From CAYQDB01 sp964416195 (GTDB lineage Bacteria > Zixibacteria > MSB-5A5 > GN15 > FEB-12), in the NCBI GenBank assembly GCA_964416195.1, contig CAYQDB010000001.1, positions 1 to 64,000 on the forward strand: a stretch of 64,000 nucleotides of DNA, read 5' to 3'. Each line of letters begins with the position of its first letter. Within the stretch, counting starts at the first letter, position 1. The notes beneath the pieces are model-generated. The model was not told where the DNA came from, ran no database searches, and saw only the letters and a list, made by a program, of their open reading frames with translations. The position numbers were made by a program, and so were the translations under genes. Positions 53,520-62,249 of the stretch are shown one piece after another.

Positions 53520-54719
53520 ATGCAAACAGGGCCTATGCGAATCATTGCATTCACAATCGTCTTGATATTAACAGCGGCAACGTTGTCGGCATCAATTGTC
53601 AACAACTCAACCTCATCACCAACCGCCGAGGATTCGCTGTCGTTTGTTTTTTACTCACTGGACAGCATCGGCAATCCGACGACAGCGGACTCGCTATATA
53701 TCCTGGTAACAGGACCAACTGGAACGGTGGTATACAAAGACTCGGTAGCGTCTTCTGACAGCCGCATCACCTCCACCACCGTCAGGGGAAAGCAGTTCTA
53801 CTCGTTTGCGGAGCAGGTGTCCGATATTGACGGTTCGGGCGCTGCCGGACACTATGTTATCACCCTACTGGCCAAGAAAAACAACGGGGATCTTCTCACT
53901 CCGAATACATACTCGTTCCAGATCATCAGCGAGGAGCTGTCCGACCAGATAGCGCTCATAGGAGACTCCGTGTATGTGAAGGGTGGGGCAGTCGATTCCA
54001 ACCGCACGGAAATGGGCGGTTCAGGAGATTCCACGTCCATGGCTCGCTGGGTCTGGAACGCCCCTCAGATAAACCACACTACAAGCGGCAGCTTCGGCAA
54101 GTATCTCGACACCGAGGTCTCAGGAATAAGCGGCGGCGCGGGGGCCTATTCATTCACGGTCGTAACCTTTGATTCTTCCGTCAGCCAGACCGTCCCACAG
54201 GCAGCCCTCGCGGTGCGTAATGTGAGCCAGACCTCGCTCATAGCAACCGGCAGAACCGGCAACGAGGGCACGGCAATGTTTAACCTCGATGCCGATAGCT
54301 TTGTCGTAGTGGCGACAGCCCCGGGCTATTCCTTTGACGCCTACGACACCATCGTCGTCAGCGGGACGGGAAGCGATACCATCTTCGGAGACCAGTTTGA
54401 TCCGGGGTCTCCATCAGCACCGCAGTTGTGTCGCGTGTATGGTTTCCTGTACGATATCACCGGGCAGCCGGAAGAGGGGGCTTCGGTAACAGCATGTCTT
54501 CCTTCAGGGGTGGTGCAATATGTAGTAGTGGTTGTGTCACCCTACTCAGTTTCAACAACTACCGACAGCTCCGGTTACTTCTACCTCGACCTGATACCAT
54601 CGGACTCACTCATCCCCCCCGGCACTAAGTACGAGTTTACGATAAGCCGTACCGATGGAACGATTCTCAGGCAACGCCTAACAGTGCCTGATTCTACGCA
54701 ATGGCGACTGACATGGTAG
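53520..54719 (+). CDS. Sec-secreted Ig-like/carboxypeptidase-regulatory-like protein
   Basis: 399 residues with a signal peptide (MRIIAFTIVLILTAATLSA; an ATG at 53535 is an alternative start). The chain looks like three to four beta-sandwich domains: about residues 25-130 (SPTAEDSLSFVFYSLDSIGNP, GPTGTVVYKDSVASSD), a central Ig-like region (LAVRNVSQTSLIATGRTGNEGTAMFNLDADSFVVVATAPGYSF) and a C-terminal carboxypeptidase-regulatory-like domain (CRVYGFLYDITGQPEEGASVTACLP). Such domains are adhesion spacers. AAAGGAGG precedes the start by 11 bases. The gene is the second secreted protein of the module. Confidence 0.75.
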   Translation: MQTGPMRIIAFTIVLILTAATLSASIVNNSTSSPTAEDSLSFVFYSLDSIGNPTTADSLYILVTGPTGTVVYKDSVASSDSRITSTTVRGKQFYSFAEQVSDIDGSGAAGHYVITLLAKKNNGDLLTPNTYSFQIISEELSDQIALIGDSVYVKGGAVDSNRTEMGGSGDSTSMARWVWNAPQINHTTSGSFGKYLDTEVSGISGGAGAYSFTVVTFDSSVSQTVPQAALAVRNVSQTSLIATGRTGNEGTAMFNLDADSFVVVATAPGYSFDAYDTIVVSGTGSDTIFGDQFDPGSPSAPQLCRVYGFLYDITGQPEEGASVTACLPSGVVQYVVVVVSPYSVSTTTDSSGYFYLDLIPSDSLIPPGTKYEFTISRTDGTILRQRLTVPDSTQWRLTW

Positions 54720-54771
54720 AGTATCTCGGTAAAAGATAAACATTAACGATTTCAACAGAAGGAGGAACAAA

Positions 54772-55074
54772 GTGGAAGCACTATTGTCGGATCCGGGTTC
54801 ATGGGTCGGTATATTGGGCTCAGTGGCGATGTTGCTGGCCGGCTTTGCCGCAAACAAGTATGTCATTCCCTTCCTCAAGGTAGGCAGAAGGCAGCAATAC
54901 GCCCATTTCATTGCCACGATTGCTGATGAAGTAACCGATGATCTGAGGAACAAATACCCGGACAAGAAGTGGCTCAAGCACCTTGACGAGGCGGTCGACC
55001 GTTTGATTGCTATTTGCGGAATATCGTCGGAGATCGCCAGACGGGCGATCAGCGCTGCAGCGGCTCGCAAGTAG
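54772..55074 (+). CDS. Phage holin-like small membrane protein (LLH type)
   Basis: 100 residues from a GTG after AAGGAGG. One membrane segment (WVGILGSVAMLLAGFAANKYVIPFL) is followed by a helical charged part (YAHFIATIADEVTDDLRNKYPDKKWLKHLDEAVDRLIAICG) as in the LLH-type phage holin family. Holins make holes in the inner membrane for endolysin release; no endolysin gene is present. It is the last gene of the module. Confidence 0.7.
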   Translation: MEALLSDPGSWVGILGSVAMLLAGFAANKYVIPFLKVGRRQQYAHFIATIADEVTDDLRNKYPDKKWLKHLDEAVDRLIAICGISSEIARRAISAAAARK

Positions 55075-55100
55075 ACAAACCGTCCATAACAGAAACAATG

Positions 55101-55141
55101 GCGTCAGGTAATATCTTACCCTGCTGGATAAGACCTGACGC
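55101..55141. terminator. Hairpin at the end of the phage-like module
   Basis: GCGTCAGGT and ACCTGACGC form a nine-base outer stem, with CTTA/TAAG pairing inside, 27 bases after the holin-like stop. No T run follows on the plus strand, so it is either a Rho-assisted end or one of the GGCGTCAGG repeats (see 39306). Confidence 0.5.
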
Positions 55142-55216
55142 TACATTAAAAAAAGCACATCTCAGTCTTTTACTCAAAAGGTTTCAGAGTTTCTGACGAG
55201 ACACACCATACTGTAA

Positions 55217-55999
55217 TCACTCAGCTTCCTTCATGTTGGTCTCTGGAATATGAAAGCCACACATTGCAAACTGCTCAAGCAGATTCTTTGGTGAAGCCTC
55301 CCACTGCCCCCATTTCCGAGAAATATGTTCAGTCCACCCATAGTTGGTAAAAGTGAATGTTTCTTTACGGTCCGTTTCCAGAGGAATCTTGTAGTTTGCT
55401 TCGCGGTAGTAGTCCTGGGCAATATATCCTTCATCCATTTCCATCATCGCTTTAGTGATCATTTCCTCACTGAACTCAGGGTATTTATCTTCAAAGAGAA
55501 CAAAGTCCATAGGATATCGCGGTCGAGAAGCCGGGTTTTCCGCCGGGTATCCCATAGCTAATCGTACCAATGGGAACACACGTTTGGGCAACTCATACTC
55601 CTTTACGATTCTTTCAATTATATTAGGAAAGATTCCCAAAAAGCAGCTCCCCAATCCCAGACTCTCAGCCGCCATTACCATATTTTCTGCCATCAAAGAG
55701 GCATCTTGAATTCCAAACAGCAGCAAGAGAAGGTCATTCGTAACCATCTGCCAGTGTCGTCTGGCCATGATGTGTTCCAGCTTATGGAAATCGACACAAA
55801 TCGTAAACAACAAGGGTGCTTTGAAGGGATGTTTGTCTTTATTGCGTGACAGCAATAGACTGTATAGCTGAGAAGCAAACGGAGCCTGTTGTCCGGCTCG
55901 AACAATGGCTGCTATGACCTCGTCAGATGGTGATTCATCATTGTATTGACGAATTGATTTGCGATTAAGCATAGCTTCGATTATTGGGTTATTGATCAT
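55217..55999 (-). CDS. Nitroreductase family protein
   Basis: 260 residues from an ATG after AAAGGA. The FMN-binding start NRKSIRQYNDESPSDEVIAAIVRAGQQAPFASQLY is typical, as are ASLMAENMVMAAESLGLGSCFLG and LVRLAMGYPAE. These flavoproteins reduce nitro groups, quinones or flavin using NAD(P)H. The C-terminal stretch beyond residue 185 (EGYIAQDYYREANY) is unlike well-known NfsA. It stands alone, and the physiological substrate is unknown. Confidence 0.9.
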   Translation of the reverse strand: MINNPIIEAMLNRKSIRQYNDESPSDEVIAAIVRAGQQAPFASQLYSLLLSRNKDKHPFKAPLLFTICVDFHKLEHIMARRHWQMVTNDLLLLLFGIQDASLMAENMVMAAESLGLGSCFLGIFPNIIERIVKEYELPKRVFPLVRLAMGYPAENPASRPRYPMDFVLFEDKYPEFSEEMITKAMMEMDEGYIAQDYYREANYKIPLETDRKETFTFTNYGWTEHISRKWGQWEASPKNLLEQFAMCGFHIPETNMKEAE

Positions 56000-56235
56000 G
56001 ATATGTCCTTTCTATTTGGGACAATGGTGGTTGTCGATCTTAGAAAAAATATGTAACAAAGTAAGTTCGGCTACCGAGAGCTGTCAATCTTTTCCTTACC
56101 CCTTGGAGTATTGCAGAGTTCCGTCGGGCCACACCTCGCCGGGGGCGAACCAAGACCTGACGTAACGAGCAAAACGTACGCCGGCCACATGTGCGCTCAT
56201 GGAGTGGCAGGATAAGCCGGAGTGTTCGGCCACAC

Positions 56236-58380
56236 TCAATAGCAGGGCGTTCCGGCAGTGCCAAACAGGTAGTTCATGTAGTAGACAACATCGGCGATGT
56301 TGACATTGTTGTCGCAATTGGCGTCGGCTCGACCGGCCCCTCCGACAGGCGGGGGACCATCTAACGCTATAAACTGCAGCAGATAGTCAAGATCAAGGAT
56401 GTTAGCGTCACCGTCATTGTTATAGTCACCGGGAGTATAAGATTGCGAGCAGTTGTATCTAAACAGCACCACCTGCGATCCATATAACCCGCCGGCGTCC
56501 TGCCCGACGCTGCGGAAGAAATACGGGTTATCTTCAGTCAACCCGAATGGTGTCCAGGGTAGCGACCAGCCATCGGCCCCGCTGAAATCCGCTCCGATGA
56601 AGCTCCGCGAAACAGTCCAATCATTGGCCATAAGCGACATCATCAGATCCACGCGCTGCCAACCCCCATTGAAGTAGACTTCGTTTATGCTGAGGTTGTT
56701 GCGCATAGGCACGTTTATCATAGTTCCCGTAAGTGGGTTGGATACCCGGACAAGATAACTGCCATCCGGTTGTTGCCATTCGCTGAAGCCATCAACTGCC
56801 AGCCAGACGCCCGGCGTTCCCCCCAGCCCAATTATCACGGCTTTCTCTTCCTCCTCAACCCAGGCGCGAAGAAGAAAATAGTCGGGGTTTCTCTGGTATT
56901 CAAAAGAGAGGTGATTGCCATGCGTCACGGAGTAATCTTTGATCCCTTGAAGCAGGTTTTCGTCGTAGGTGCCGAGATTTTCTCTCGTCTCAAATTTCTC
57001 CGCCAAGCGTTCGGCCACCGTGTCGATAGGAAGGATATCAAAGCCCTGTTTCATCAGTTGCTCGTAACCTCGGTCGAACCAGAGTTTGATGGCGATAGCG
57101 GCTGCCACCGGCCCGCAGTAGTAATCGCCGAATTCACCGTTGGCGGCATGGTTGCCGTCACCGGGATTGCCGTTGGCATCTCCCAGCGTCGACTGGTCCA
57201 GCGTCACCATACCGGCAGAGTAATCTGTCTGAGCTTCGCGCTTAAATACCTGTATGAATGAGAGGTCTTCGTCGCTTGTGGTCATGAGAAGCTCTAATGG
57301 CGTGCAGAAATCCGAACCGTTGGGCGGAGAAGTTACAGTGGGAATTGGTGGTGTCGGTTCAATGTAGACGGTTATGCTGTCAGAGGAACTTCGCCCCAAA
57401 GTATCATAGGCGGTTGCACGCAGGGTATGTATGCCTTCAGAGACTGAGGAGAAATAGCAATTGAAGCTGAATCCATCGCCGCTGCCGGGGTTATTGACGC
57501 CATCACGCAATGGCCTCAGACCGTCATAGTCGCGCCCGATTTCAGAATAACCGCCGCCTGAGGAACACTCAAAAGAAACATAGTCGATGATCTCCGAGCC
57601 GGACGTATCCCAGGCCCACAGATCGACAGAACCAAAGAGGGTGTCGCTATTACCGGGCGCTACGAAGGTGAGGGCCGGAGCAGGCTGGTAACCGCCATTT
57701 CCACCGGGGAAACCGACGGCATACAGCACCAGGCGTCCCGGGAAGTTCCAGAATTCATTGTTGTTCAGATCAACAAAGCCGATGCTCTCATCCCAGATGT
57801 TGTACGATGTGCATAAAACGGAAATATCGTCGATGATGACAGCGGGACTGTCGGCCGGATCAAGGGCGTTACTTATAAAGAACCCGGCGAAAAAAGGACC
57901 ATTCACTACGTACGGCGAATCCAACGGTACCCATATCTCATACAGTCCCGTTCCCGGTATCTGGACCTGGTACTCACTGGAGATGGCCAGCAGGTTGCCG
58001 GGAAAAGGACAACCAGGCTGTGTGTTATCTACACCCTCGATATCAACCGAGACTCCCATTGGGGTAGAGCCGAAAAAGTATATCGGCATGACGATTTCCG
58101 TCACAGCAAACGGATATGGTCCCTCGCAACTGGCAGCGGGATCAAGATATCCCTTGTATAATTCGTTTCCCGTAACCCAACCATCGATTTTCCACACCAT
58201 CCCACTGTCATGGCGAACAACGCAGGAATCAGCTGTCGCCAGAGAGGGTCTGATTCGTATGTCCTGTGACGGCAAGTCGCCAATTCTGACCAGCTTAGCT
58301 TCTTTCCGCTGGTCGGCGTTGGTTTGTGCAACAAGCAGTAAGAGAACCAGACTACTTATGATGACTGGCAGACGTGGCAT
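56236..58380 (-). CDS. Secreted papain-fold (C39-like) protein with dockerin-like C-terminus
   Basis: 714 residues; the ATG follows GAGGAG at seven bases (an ATG five codons upstream lacks such spacing). A signal peptide (LPVIISSLVLLLLVAQTNA) is followed by a fibronectin/Ig-like region (PALTFVAPGNSDTLFGSVDLWAWDTSGSE, SEGIHTLRATAYDTLGRS), then a C39-like peptidase core with Cys in GDYYCGPVAAAIAIKLW and a His in the GNHLSFEY or downstream region. The end has two dockerin-like motifs, GDYNNDGDANILDLDYLLQFI and ADANCDNNVNIADVVYYMNYLF. It should be exported and attached or complexed outside the cell. It is divergent from lipA. Confidence 0.85.
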   Translation of the reverse strand: MPRLPVIISSLVLLLLVAQTNADQRKEAKLVRIGDLPSQDIRIRPSLATADSCVVRHDSGMVWKIDGWVTGNELYKGYLDPAASCEGPYPFAVTEIVMPIYFFGSTPMGVSVDIEGVDNTQPGCPFPGNLLAISSEYQVQIPGTGLYEIWVPLDSPYVVNGPFFAGFFISNALDPADSPAVIIDDISVLCTSYNIWDESIGFVDLNNNEFWNFPGRLVLYAVGFPGGNGGYQPAPALTFVAPGNSDTLFGSVDLWAWDTSGSEIIDYVSFECSSGGGYSEIGRDYDGLRPLRDGVNNPGSGDGFSFNCYFSSVSEGIHTLRATAYDTLGRSSSDSITVYIEPTPPIPTVTSPPNGSDFCTPLELLMTTSDEDLSFIQVFKREAQTDYSAGMVTLDQSTLGDANGNPGDGNHAANGEFGDYYCGPVAAAIAIKLWFDRGYEQLMKQGFDILPIDTVAERLAEKFETRENLGTYDENLLQGIKDYSVTHGNHLSFEYQRNPDYFLLRAWVEEEEKAVIIGLGGTPGVWLAVDGFSEWQQPDGSYLVRVSNPLTGTMINVPMRNNLSINEVYFNGGWQRVDLMMSLMANDWTVSRSFIGADFSGADGWSLPWTPFGLTEDNPYFFRSVGQDAGGLYGSQVVLFRYNCSQSYTPGDYNNDGDANILDLDYLLQFIALDGPPPVGGAGRADANCDNNVNIADVVYYMNYLFGTAGTPCY

Positions 58381-58504
58381 CAGGTATCTCCTCATCCTGT
58401 TGAGTCTTTGCCTTTCTCTTGATTATCGAGCGTTTTGGCATATACTTGATGGGAAAAAACGGACAGAACGTGACTTTGCGAGCATTGAGTACCCGGCACA
58501 GCCC

Positions 58505-59380
58505 ATGAAAAAGCATCTTGGCGACAACCAGATTAAGCGTAAACCGGCCTGGCTAAGGGTAAAAGCCTTCACCGGCCCGAGTTACGGCCACGTCAGCCGC
58601 CTGCTCAAACGTCACGGGTTGAACACTGTCTGTCAGGCGGCAAACTGCCCCAATCGAGGTGAGTGCTTTGCTCGAGGGACAGCAACGTTCCTGATTTTGG
58701 GGCCTGTTTGCACGCGCAATTGTCGCTTCTGTAATATAAAATCTGGAAAACCTGAGCCGCCAGATAAGAGCGAGCCGAGGAGGGTCGCCGAAGCAGCCCG
58801 TGAGATGAAACTCAAGCACGTTGTTATAACCTCGGTAACTCGTGATGATCTGCCTGACGGCGGCGCGGCCCAGTTTGCTGAAACAGTCCGCCAACACAGA
58901 TGGTCCCTTCCAGAGGCGACCGTTGAAATACTGACGCCGGACTTCAGGGGTTCCTTCGAAGCCTGGGGGATAATCCCTGATAGTCCCCCCGATGTCTTCA
59001 ATCACAACATTGAAACAGTACCACGGCTCTATCCACTGGTCAGGCCCTCTGCTGACTATCAGCGTTCACTGAGATTGCTTGAGTGGATGCAGGAGAATTC
59101 AAAAGCGGTTATTAAATCCGGCCTTATGGTTGGTCTGGGGGAATCGTCTGACGAACTCAAACTAGTGTTTGCAGACCTGGCTCGAAACGGGGTGTCAATC
59201 CTGACTATTGGCCAGTACCTGGCTCCGTCAAAACAACATTTCCCGGTAGCCGCCTACCTGCATCCGGAGGAGTTTGTCCGGCTGGGGGAAGAGGCCCAAG
59301 AAGCAGGTATACGGACCGTAGTTTCAGCGCCCCTGGTGCGCTCGTCTTACCAGGCGGATATTGCCCTTTCCCAACTGTAG
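58505..59380 (+). CDS. lipA: Lipoyl synthase
   Basis: 291 residues. The auxiliary cluster motif is CQAANCPNRGEC (C-x4-C-x5-C) and the radical SAM motif is CTRNCRFCNI (C-x3-C-x2-C); the end has VRSSYQAD with the conserved RSSY serine. It inserts two sulfurs into octanoyl groups on lipoyl domains of 2-oxoacid dehydrogenases. The ribosome site before the ATG is weak. lipB is not next to it. It is divergent from the C39-like gene. Confidence 0.96.
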   Translation: MKKHLGDNQIKRKPAWLRVKAFTGPSYGHVSRLLKRHGLNTVCQAANCPNRGECFARGTATFLILGPVCTRNCRFCNIKSGKPEPPDKSEPRRVAEAAREMKLKHVVITSVTRDDLPDGGAAQFAETVRQHRWSLPEATVEILTPDFRGSFEAWGIIPDSPPDVFNHNIETVPRLYPLVRPSADYQRSLRLLEWMQENSKAVIKSGLMVGLGESSDELKLVFADLARNGVSILTIGQYLAPSKQHFPVAAYLHPEEFVRLGEEAQEAGIRTVVSAPLVRSSYQADIALSQL

Positions 59381-59487
59381 GTCTGTTCCTGTCGCGATCA
59401 ATCTTTATACAAAAGCCGTTCGACCGGTGGCCTTTCATAGCCTCTGTCCGATAGATGCATTGTGGCCCTAGCCTCGAAAGGACAACA

Positions 59488-61002
59488 ATGAAAGACAACA
59501 AGAAGACCAACATCTTGGTGGTTGATGATGAGAAGCATATTTGCGAGATCATAGTCGAGGCTGTCTCATCTGAGAACTTCCATATTGTCTCTCTCTCGGA
59601 TCCACAACAGGCCCTGGAGTATATCAAAAAGCATCCGGTCGACCTTGTTCTCACTGATCTGATCATGGGAGAATACTCCGGGGTACAGATTCTTGAGGCC
59701 GCCCTTGCCAATCACAGCGACGTAGTGGTTGTACTGATGACCGCTTATCCGACGGTGCAGACGGCTATTTCGGTACTGAAAAAGGGCGCTTTTGATTTCC
59801 TGGTCAAACCCTTCAAGTTGGATCTGTTGAAAGCGACGGTCAATCGAGGTCTCAGGCATCAGAGGATTGTACGAGAGAACCTGCGCCTAAAGGAGCGGGT
59901 GGAGTTTCTCAAGATTGCCAACGCTTCCCAGACCGGAATTCAGATCGGTGAGTTTCTGAAATTGGTAGTCAGCGCCTGCAAAAGGGAAATGTCGGCCAGC
60001 GCGGCCGGCTTAATCGAGATCCACCCGCAAAGCAAAGAACCTCTGCGAAAAATATGCGACTCCGAGGAGCAAGAGTATAACGGCGAGGTACTTGACGAGA
60101 CGACACTCCAGCAGTTCGCCTACACGAAGAGCGCCAAGCCTGTGATTCAGACGGAGGCAGTAACAAAAGAAAACGGGGCAGCCATAAGAACATTTATTTC
60201 TCAACCCATTTTCATCCAGCGTCAGCTCCATGGCGTAATCAACCTTCTAATACAAACACGCTTCGACGATGTCACTCCTGGCCAGTTGGATGTTCTAACA
60301 ATTTTGACCAACTCAGCGGCGTCAGCCATGGCCAACCATCAGCTATACCAGGACCTGCAGTCCTCATACCTGCAAGCCATCCAGGGTCTGGCAAAGGCGA
60401 TCGAGGCGCGTGACAAGTGCACAGCCGGACATACCGATCGCGTCTCCAAGCTGGCAGGACTGGTGGCGCATCGCCTAGGGTGGAATGATTCACAAGTTAA
60501 TGACCTCGCAATGGGTTGTTCATTGCACGACATTGGGAAAATAGGCGTGCCTGACTCAGTCCTGAATAAGATAACCAAACTCACCGAGAAGGAACGCCGC
60601 TTGATGAACAACCACCCCAAGATGGGGCTCAAGATTATCCAGGGTATTGACTTGTTCAAACCGGCTATTCCCTACATCATAGCCCACCACGAGCGATATA
60701 ATGGGACGGGTTATCCTCGGGGGCTGAAAGGTGAAGATATTCCAATAGAAGGACGACTACTGGCTGTTGTGGACGCCTTCGACGCCATCATGGCCAATCG
60801 GCCATATCGAAAGGGGGCCAACCTCAAAGTAGCGATCTCAGAGCTGATCGCCTATAGGGGAATACAGTTCGATCCCAAGATCGTGGACGTCTTCGTTGAG
60901 GTGTTGCTGGAGGAGCAGATTGATTTTCGGCAGATGTACGGTAGAGACGAAGACCCCAGCTTTTTGCACGAATTGCCGATCAGTGAAAAGGTACCGGTGT
61001 AA
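59488..61002 (+). CDS. Response regulator with REC, GAF and HD-GYP domains
   Basis: 504 residues from an ATG after GAAAGGA. The receiver domain (about 1-125) has ILVVDDEKH with the acidic pair and the phospho-acceptor Asp in LVLTDLIMG. A GAF-like segment follows (about 150-295). The HD-GYP domain (about 305-480) has SLHDIGKIGVPDSVL and HHERYNGTGYPRGLKGEDIPIEGRLLAVVDAFDAI. HD-GYP phosphodiesterases hydrolyse cyclic di-GMP, so it likely lowers that messenger upon phosphorylation. No kinase gene is adjacent. It overlaps the converging M50 gene by 23 bases. Confidence 0.92.
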   Translation: MKDNKKTNILVVDDEKHICEIIVEAVSSENFHIVSLSDPQQALEYIKKHPVDLVLTDLIMGEYSGVQILEAALANHSDVVVVLMTAYPTVQTAISVLKKGAFDFLVKPFKLDLLKATVNRGLRHQRIVRENLRLKERVEFLKIANASQTGIQIGEFLKLVVSACKREMSASAAGLIEIHPQSKEPLRKICDSEEQEYNGEVLDETTLQQFAYTKSAKPVIQTEAVTKENGAAIRTFISQPIFIQRQLHGVINLLIQTRFDDVTPGQLDVLTILTNSAASAMANHQLYQDLQSSYLQAIQGLAKAIEARDKCTAGHTDRVSKLAGLVAHRLGWNDSQVNDLAMGCSLHDIGKIGVPDSVLNKITKLTEKERRLMNNHPKMGLKIIQGIDLFKPAIPYIIAHHERYNGTGYPRGLKGEDIPIEGRLLAVVDAFDAIMANRPYRKGANLKVAISELIAYRGIQFDPKIVDVFVEVLLEEQIDFRQMYGRDEDPSFLHELPISEKVPV

Positions 61003-62149
61003 ACGAGAGCACCAGTATAACCAGTGAAGTTATCCCCATGGCCATAGCCACGCCTCCCGGCTGTCGACTGTCATCCAGTGTGGGAGGGTGTTTTACCCCA
61101 AAGAAGAGCCCAAAAGCGGCAAAGAACCACCACATCAATGACTGAAATCCCAGGACAATCAGCGCCACCATGGCAATACGAGCCAGAAAGAACTGCCTGC
61201 GCCGACCCAGTCCATACAGAATATGGCCGCCATCCAATTGACCGATCGGCAGCAGGTTTATTGCCGTGACGAGCATACCGACCCATCCCGCGAAGGCCAC
61301 CTCGGACAGCATATAGTAAGAGCCCTGTGGAGCCTCTCCCACCAGCCCAAGGGTGGCTATGCGCATGATGATTGACTCCCCGTCAAGCGAGAAAACCATA
61401 TCTTTGAGAGTAAACGCTTCAAGCGGCAGGCAAGCCGACTGCGATAAACCCCACAACAGCCAGCCAATCGCCACCACCCACCCGGCGATAGGTCCGGCCG
61501 CGCCGACCTCGATCAGGTCGCGTCTATTCCAGAAGGGAGATTTCGATGTAATTACGGCTCCAAACGTGCCAATGATATTTGGCGCAGGGATAAAGTACGG
61601 CCATGACGTAATAATGTTCCGACGTCGGCTGGCGATGAAATGGCCCATTTCGTGGACGAAAAGAATAGAAATGAGCGCCAGCGTGAACACTATGCCGGCT
61701 CCGTGAGCCAGGTCGTGCAATGTAGCGTGGAACGTAAGAGGTATGGCGTCCAGGGTCAAACGCATCTCTTCTAAGAAAGTCTGCGGTGGGATTGCTGCCT
61801 GTTTCACGAGGCGATACATGATCGGAGGGAGGTTGCGCAGGAAGACCGGAACGAAATAGACCGAGAAAAGCGTCAGGACAAACAGGACCACGTTTGTAGT
61901 CGGGATTCTGAAGTGTTGTTTCGGGTCTATGGTCAGGAACAAGGCCTGTTCACCTTCGGTGAGCGTGAACTTGTAGCCGGCCAGTTTGAGCCGATCTTTT
62001 ATCAGCGGCACCGATCTTCGCCGGTCGAAACGGCACGTGAGACTGAAAACGAGACTTTCGCGTTGCCTGTAAACGGCCTGGACCTCAAATAAATCGTCCA
62101 ATAGAGCGGAAACGCTTGCGGTGTTTTTGTCAACCTCGGAATTCTTCAT
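60980..62149 (-). CDS. M50 family site-2 zinc metalloprotease
   Basis: 389 residues with six or so membrane segments. The zinc motif is HEMGHFIASRRRN (HExxH) and the second motif LLPIGQLDGGHILYGLG has the Asp that completes the site. An additional N-terminal cytosolic part precedes (MKNSEVDKN to about residue 90). It resembles the FtsH-like/EGY1-type M50 group that cuts proteins within membranes. The signal and substrate are unknown; an anti-sigma factor is encoded far off at 4.7 kb. The start lacks a strong ribosome site. It overlaps the HD-GYP gene tail to tail. Confidence 0.9.
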   Translation of the reverse strand: MKNSEVDKNTASVSALLDDLFEVQAVYRQRESLVFSLTCRFDRRRSVPLIKDRLKLAGYKFTLTEGEQALFLTIDPKQHFRIPTTNVVLFVLTLFSVYFVPVFLRNLPPIMYRLVKQAAIPPQTFLEEMRLTLDAIPLTFHATLHDLAHGAGIVFTLALISILFVHEMGHFIASRRRNIITSWPYFIPAPNIIGTFGAVITSKSPFWNRRDLIEVGAAGPIAGWVVAIGWLLWGLSQSACLPLEAFTLKDMVFSLDGESIIMRIATLGLVGEAPQGSYYMLSEVAFAGWVGMLVTAINLLPIGQLDGGHILYGLGRRRQFFLARIAMVALIVLGFQSLMWWFFAAFGLFFGVKHPPTLDDSRQPGGVAMAMGITSLVILVLSFTPVPFH

Positions 62150-62193
62150 GCTGGTGCTATAATAATGCCGCCGGCAGCTTGGGGACACAAAAA

Positions 62194-62223
62194 AAGAAGC
62201 GAGGAACAAATCCTCGCTTCTTA
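62194..62223 (-). terminator. Terminator of the dockerin-like surface protein gene
   Basis: AAGAAGCGAGGA and TCCTCGCTTCTT make a perfect 12-base stem with a five-base loop. On the minus strand a run of seven to eight T follows. It is 27 bases beyond the stop of the secreted dockerin-like gene. Confidence 0.9.
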
Positions 62224-62249
62224 TTTATGCGTAACTGAACTTCTTCGAT

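Noticed and set aside
41900..55200. Attachment-site repeats flanking the phage-like module
   Set aside because: No convincing direct repeat was found by eye on the two flanks, and no tRNA gene adjoins; the shared GGCGTCAGG words are host-type hairpins.
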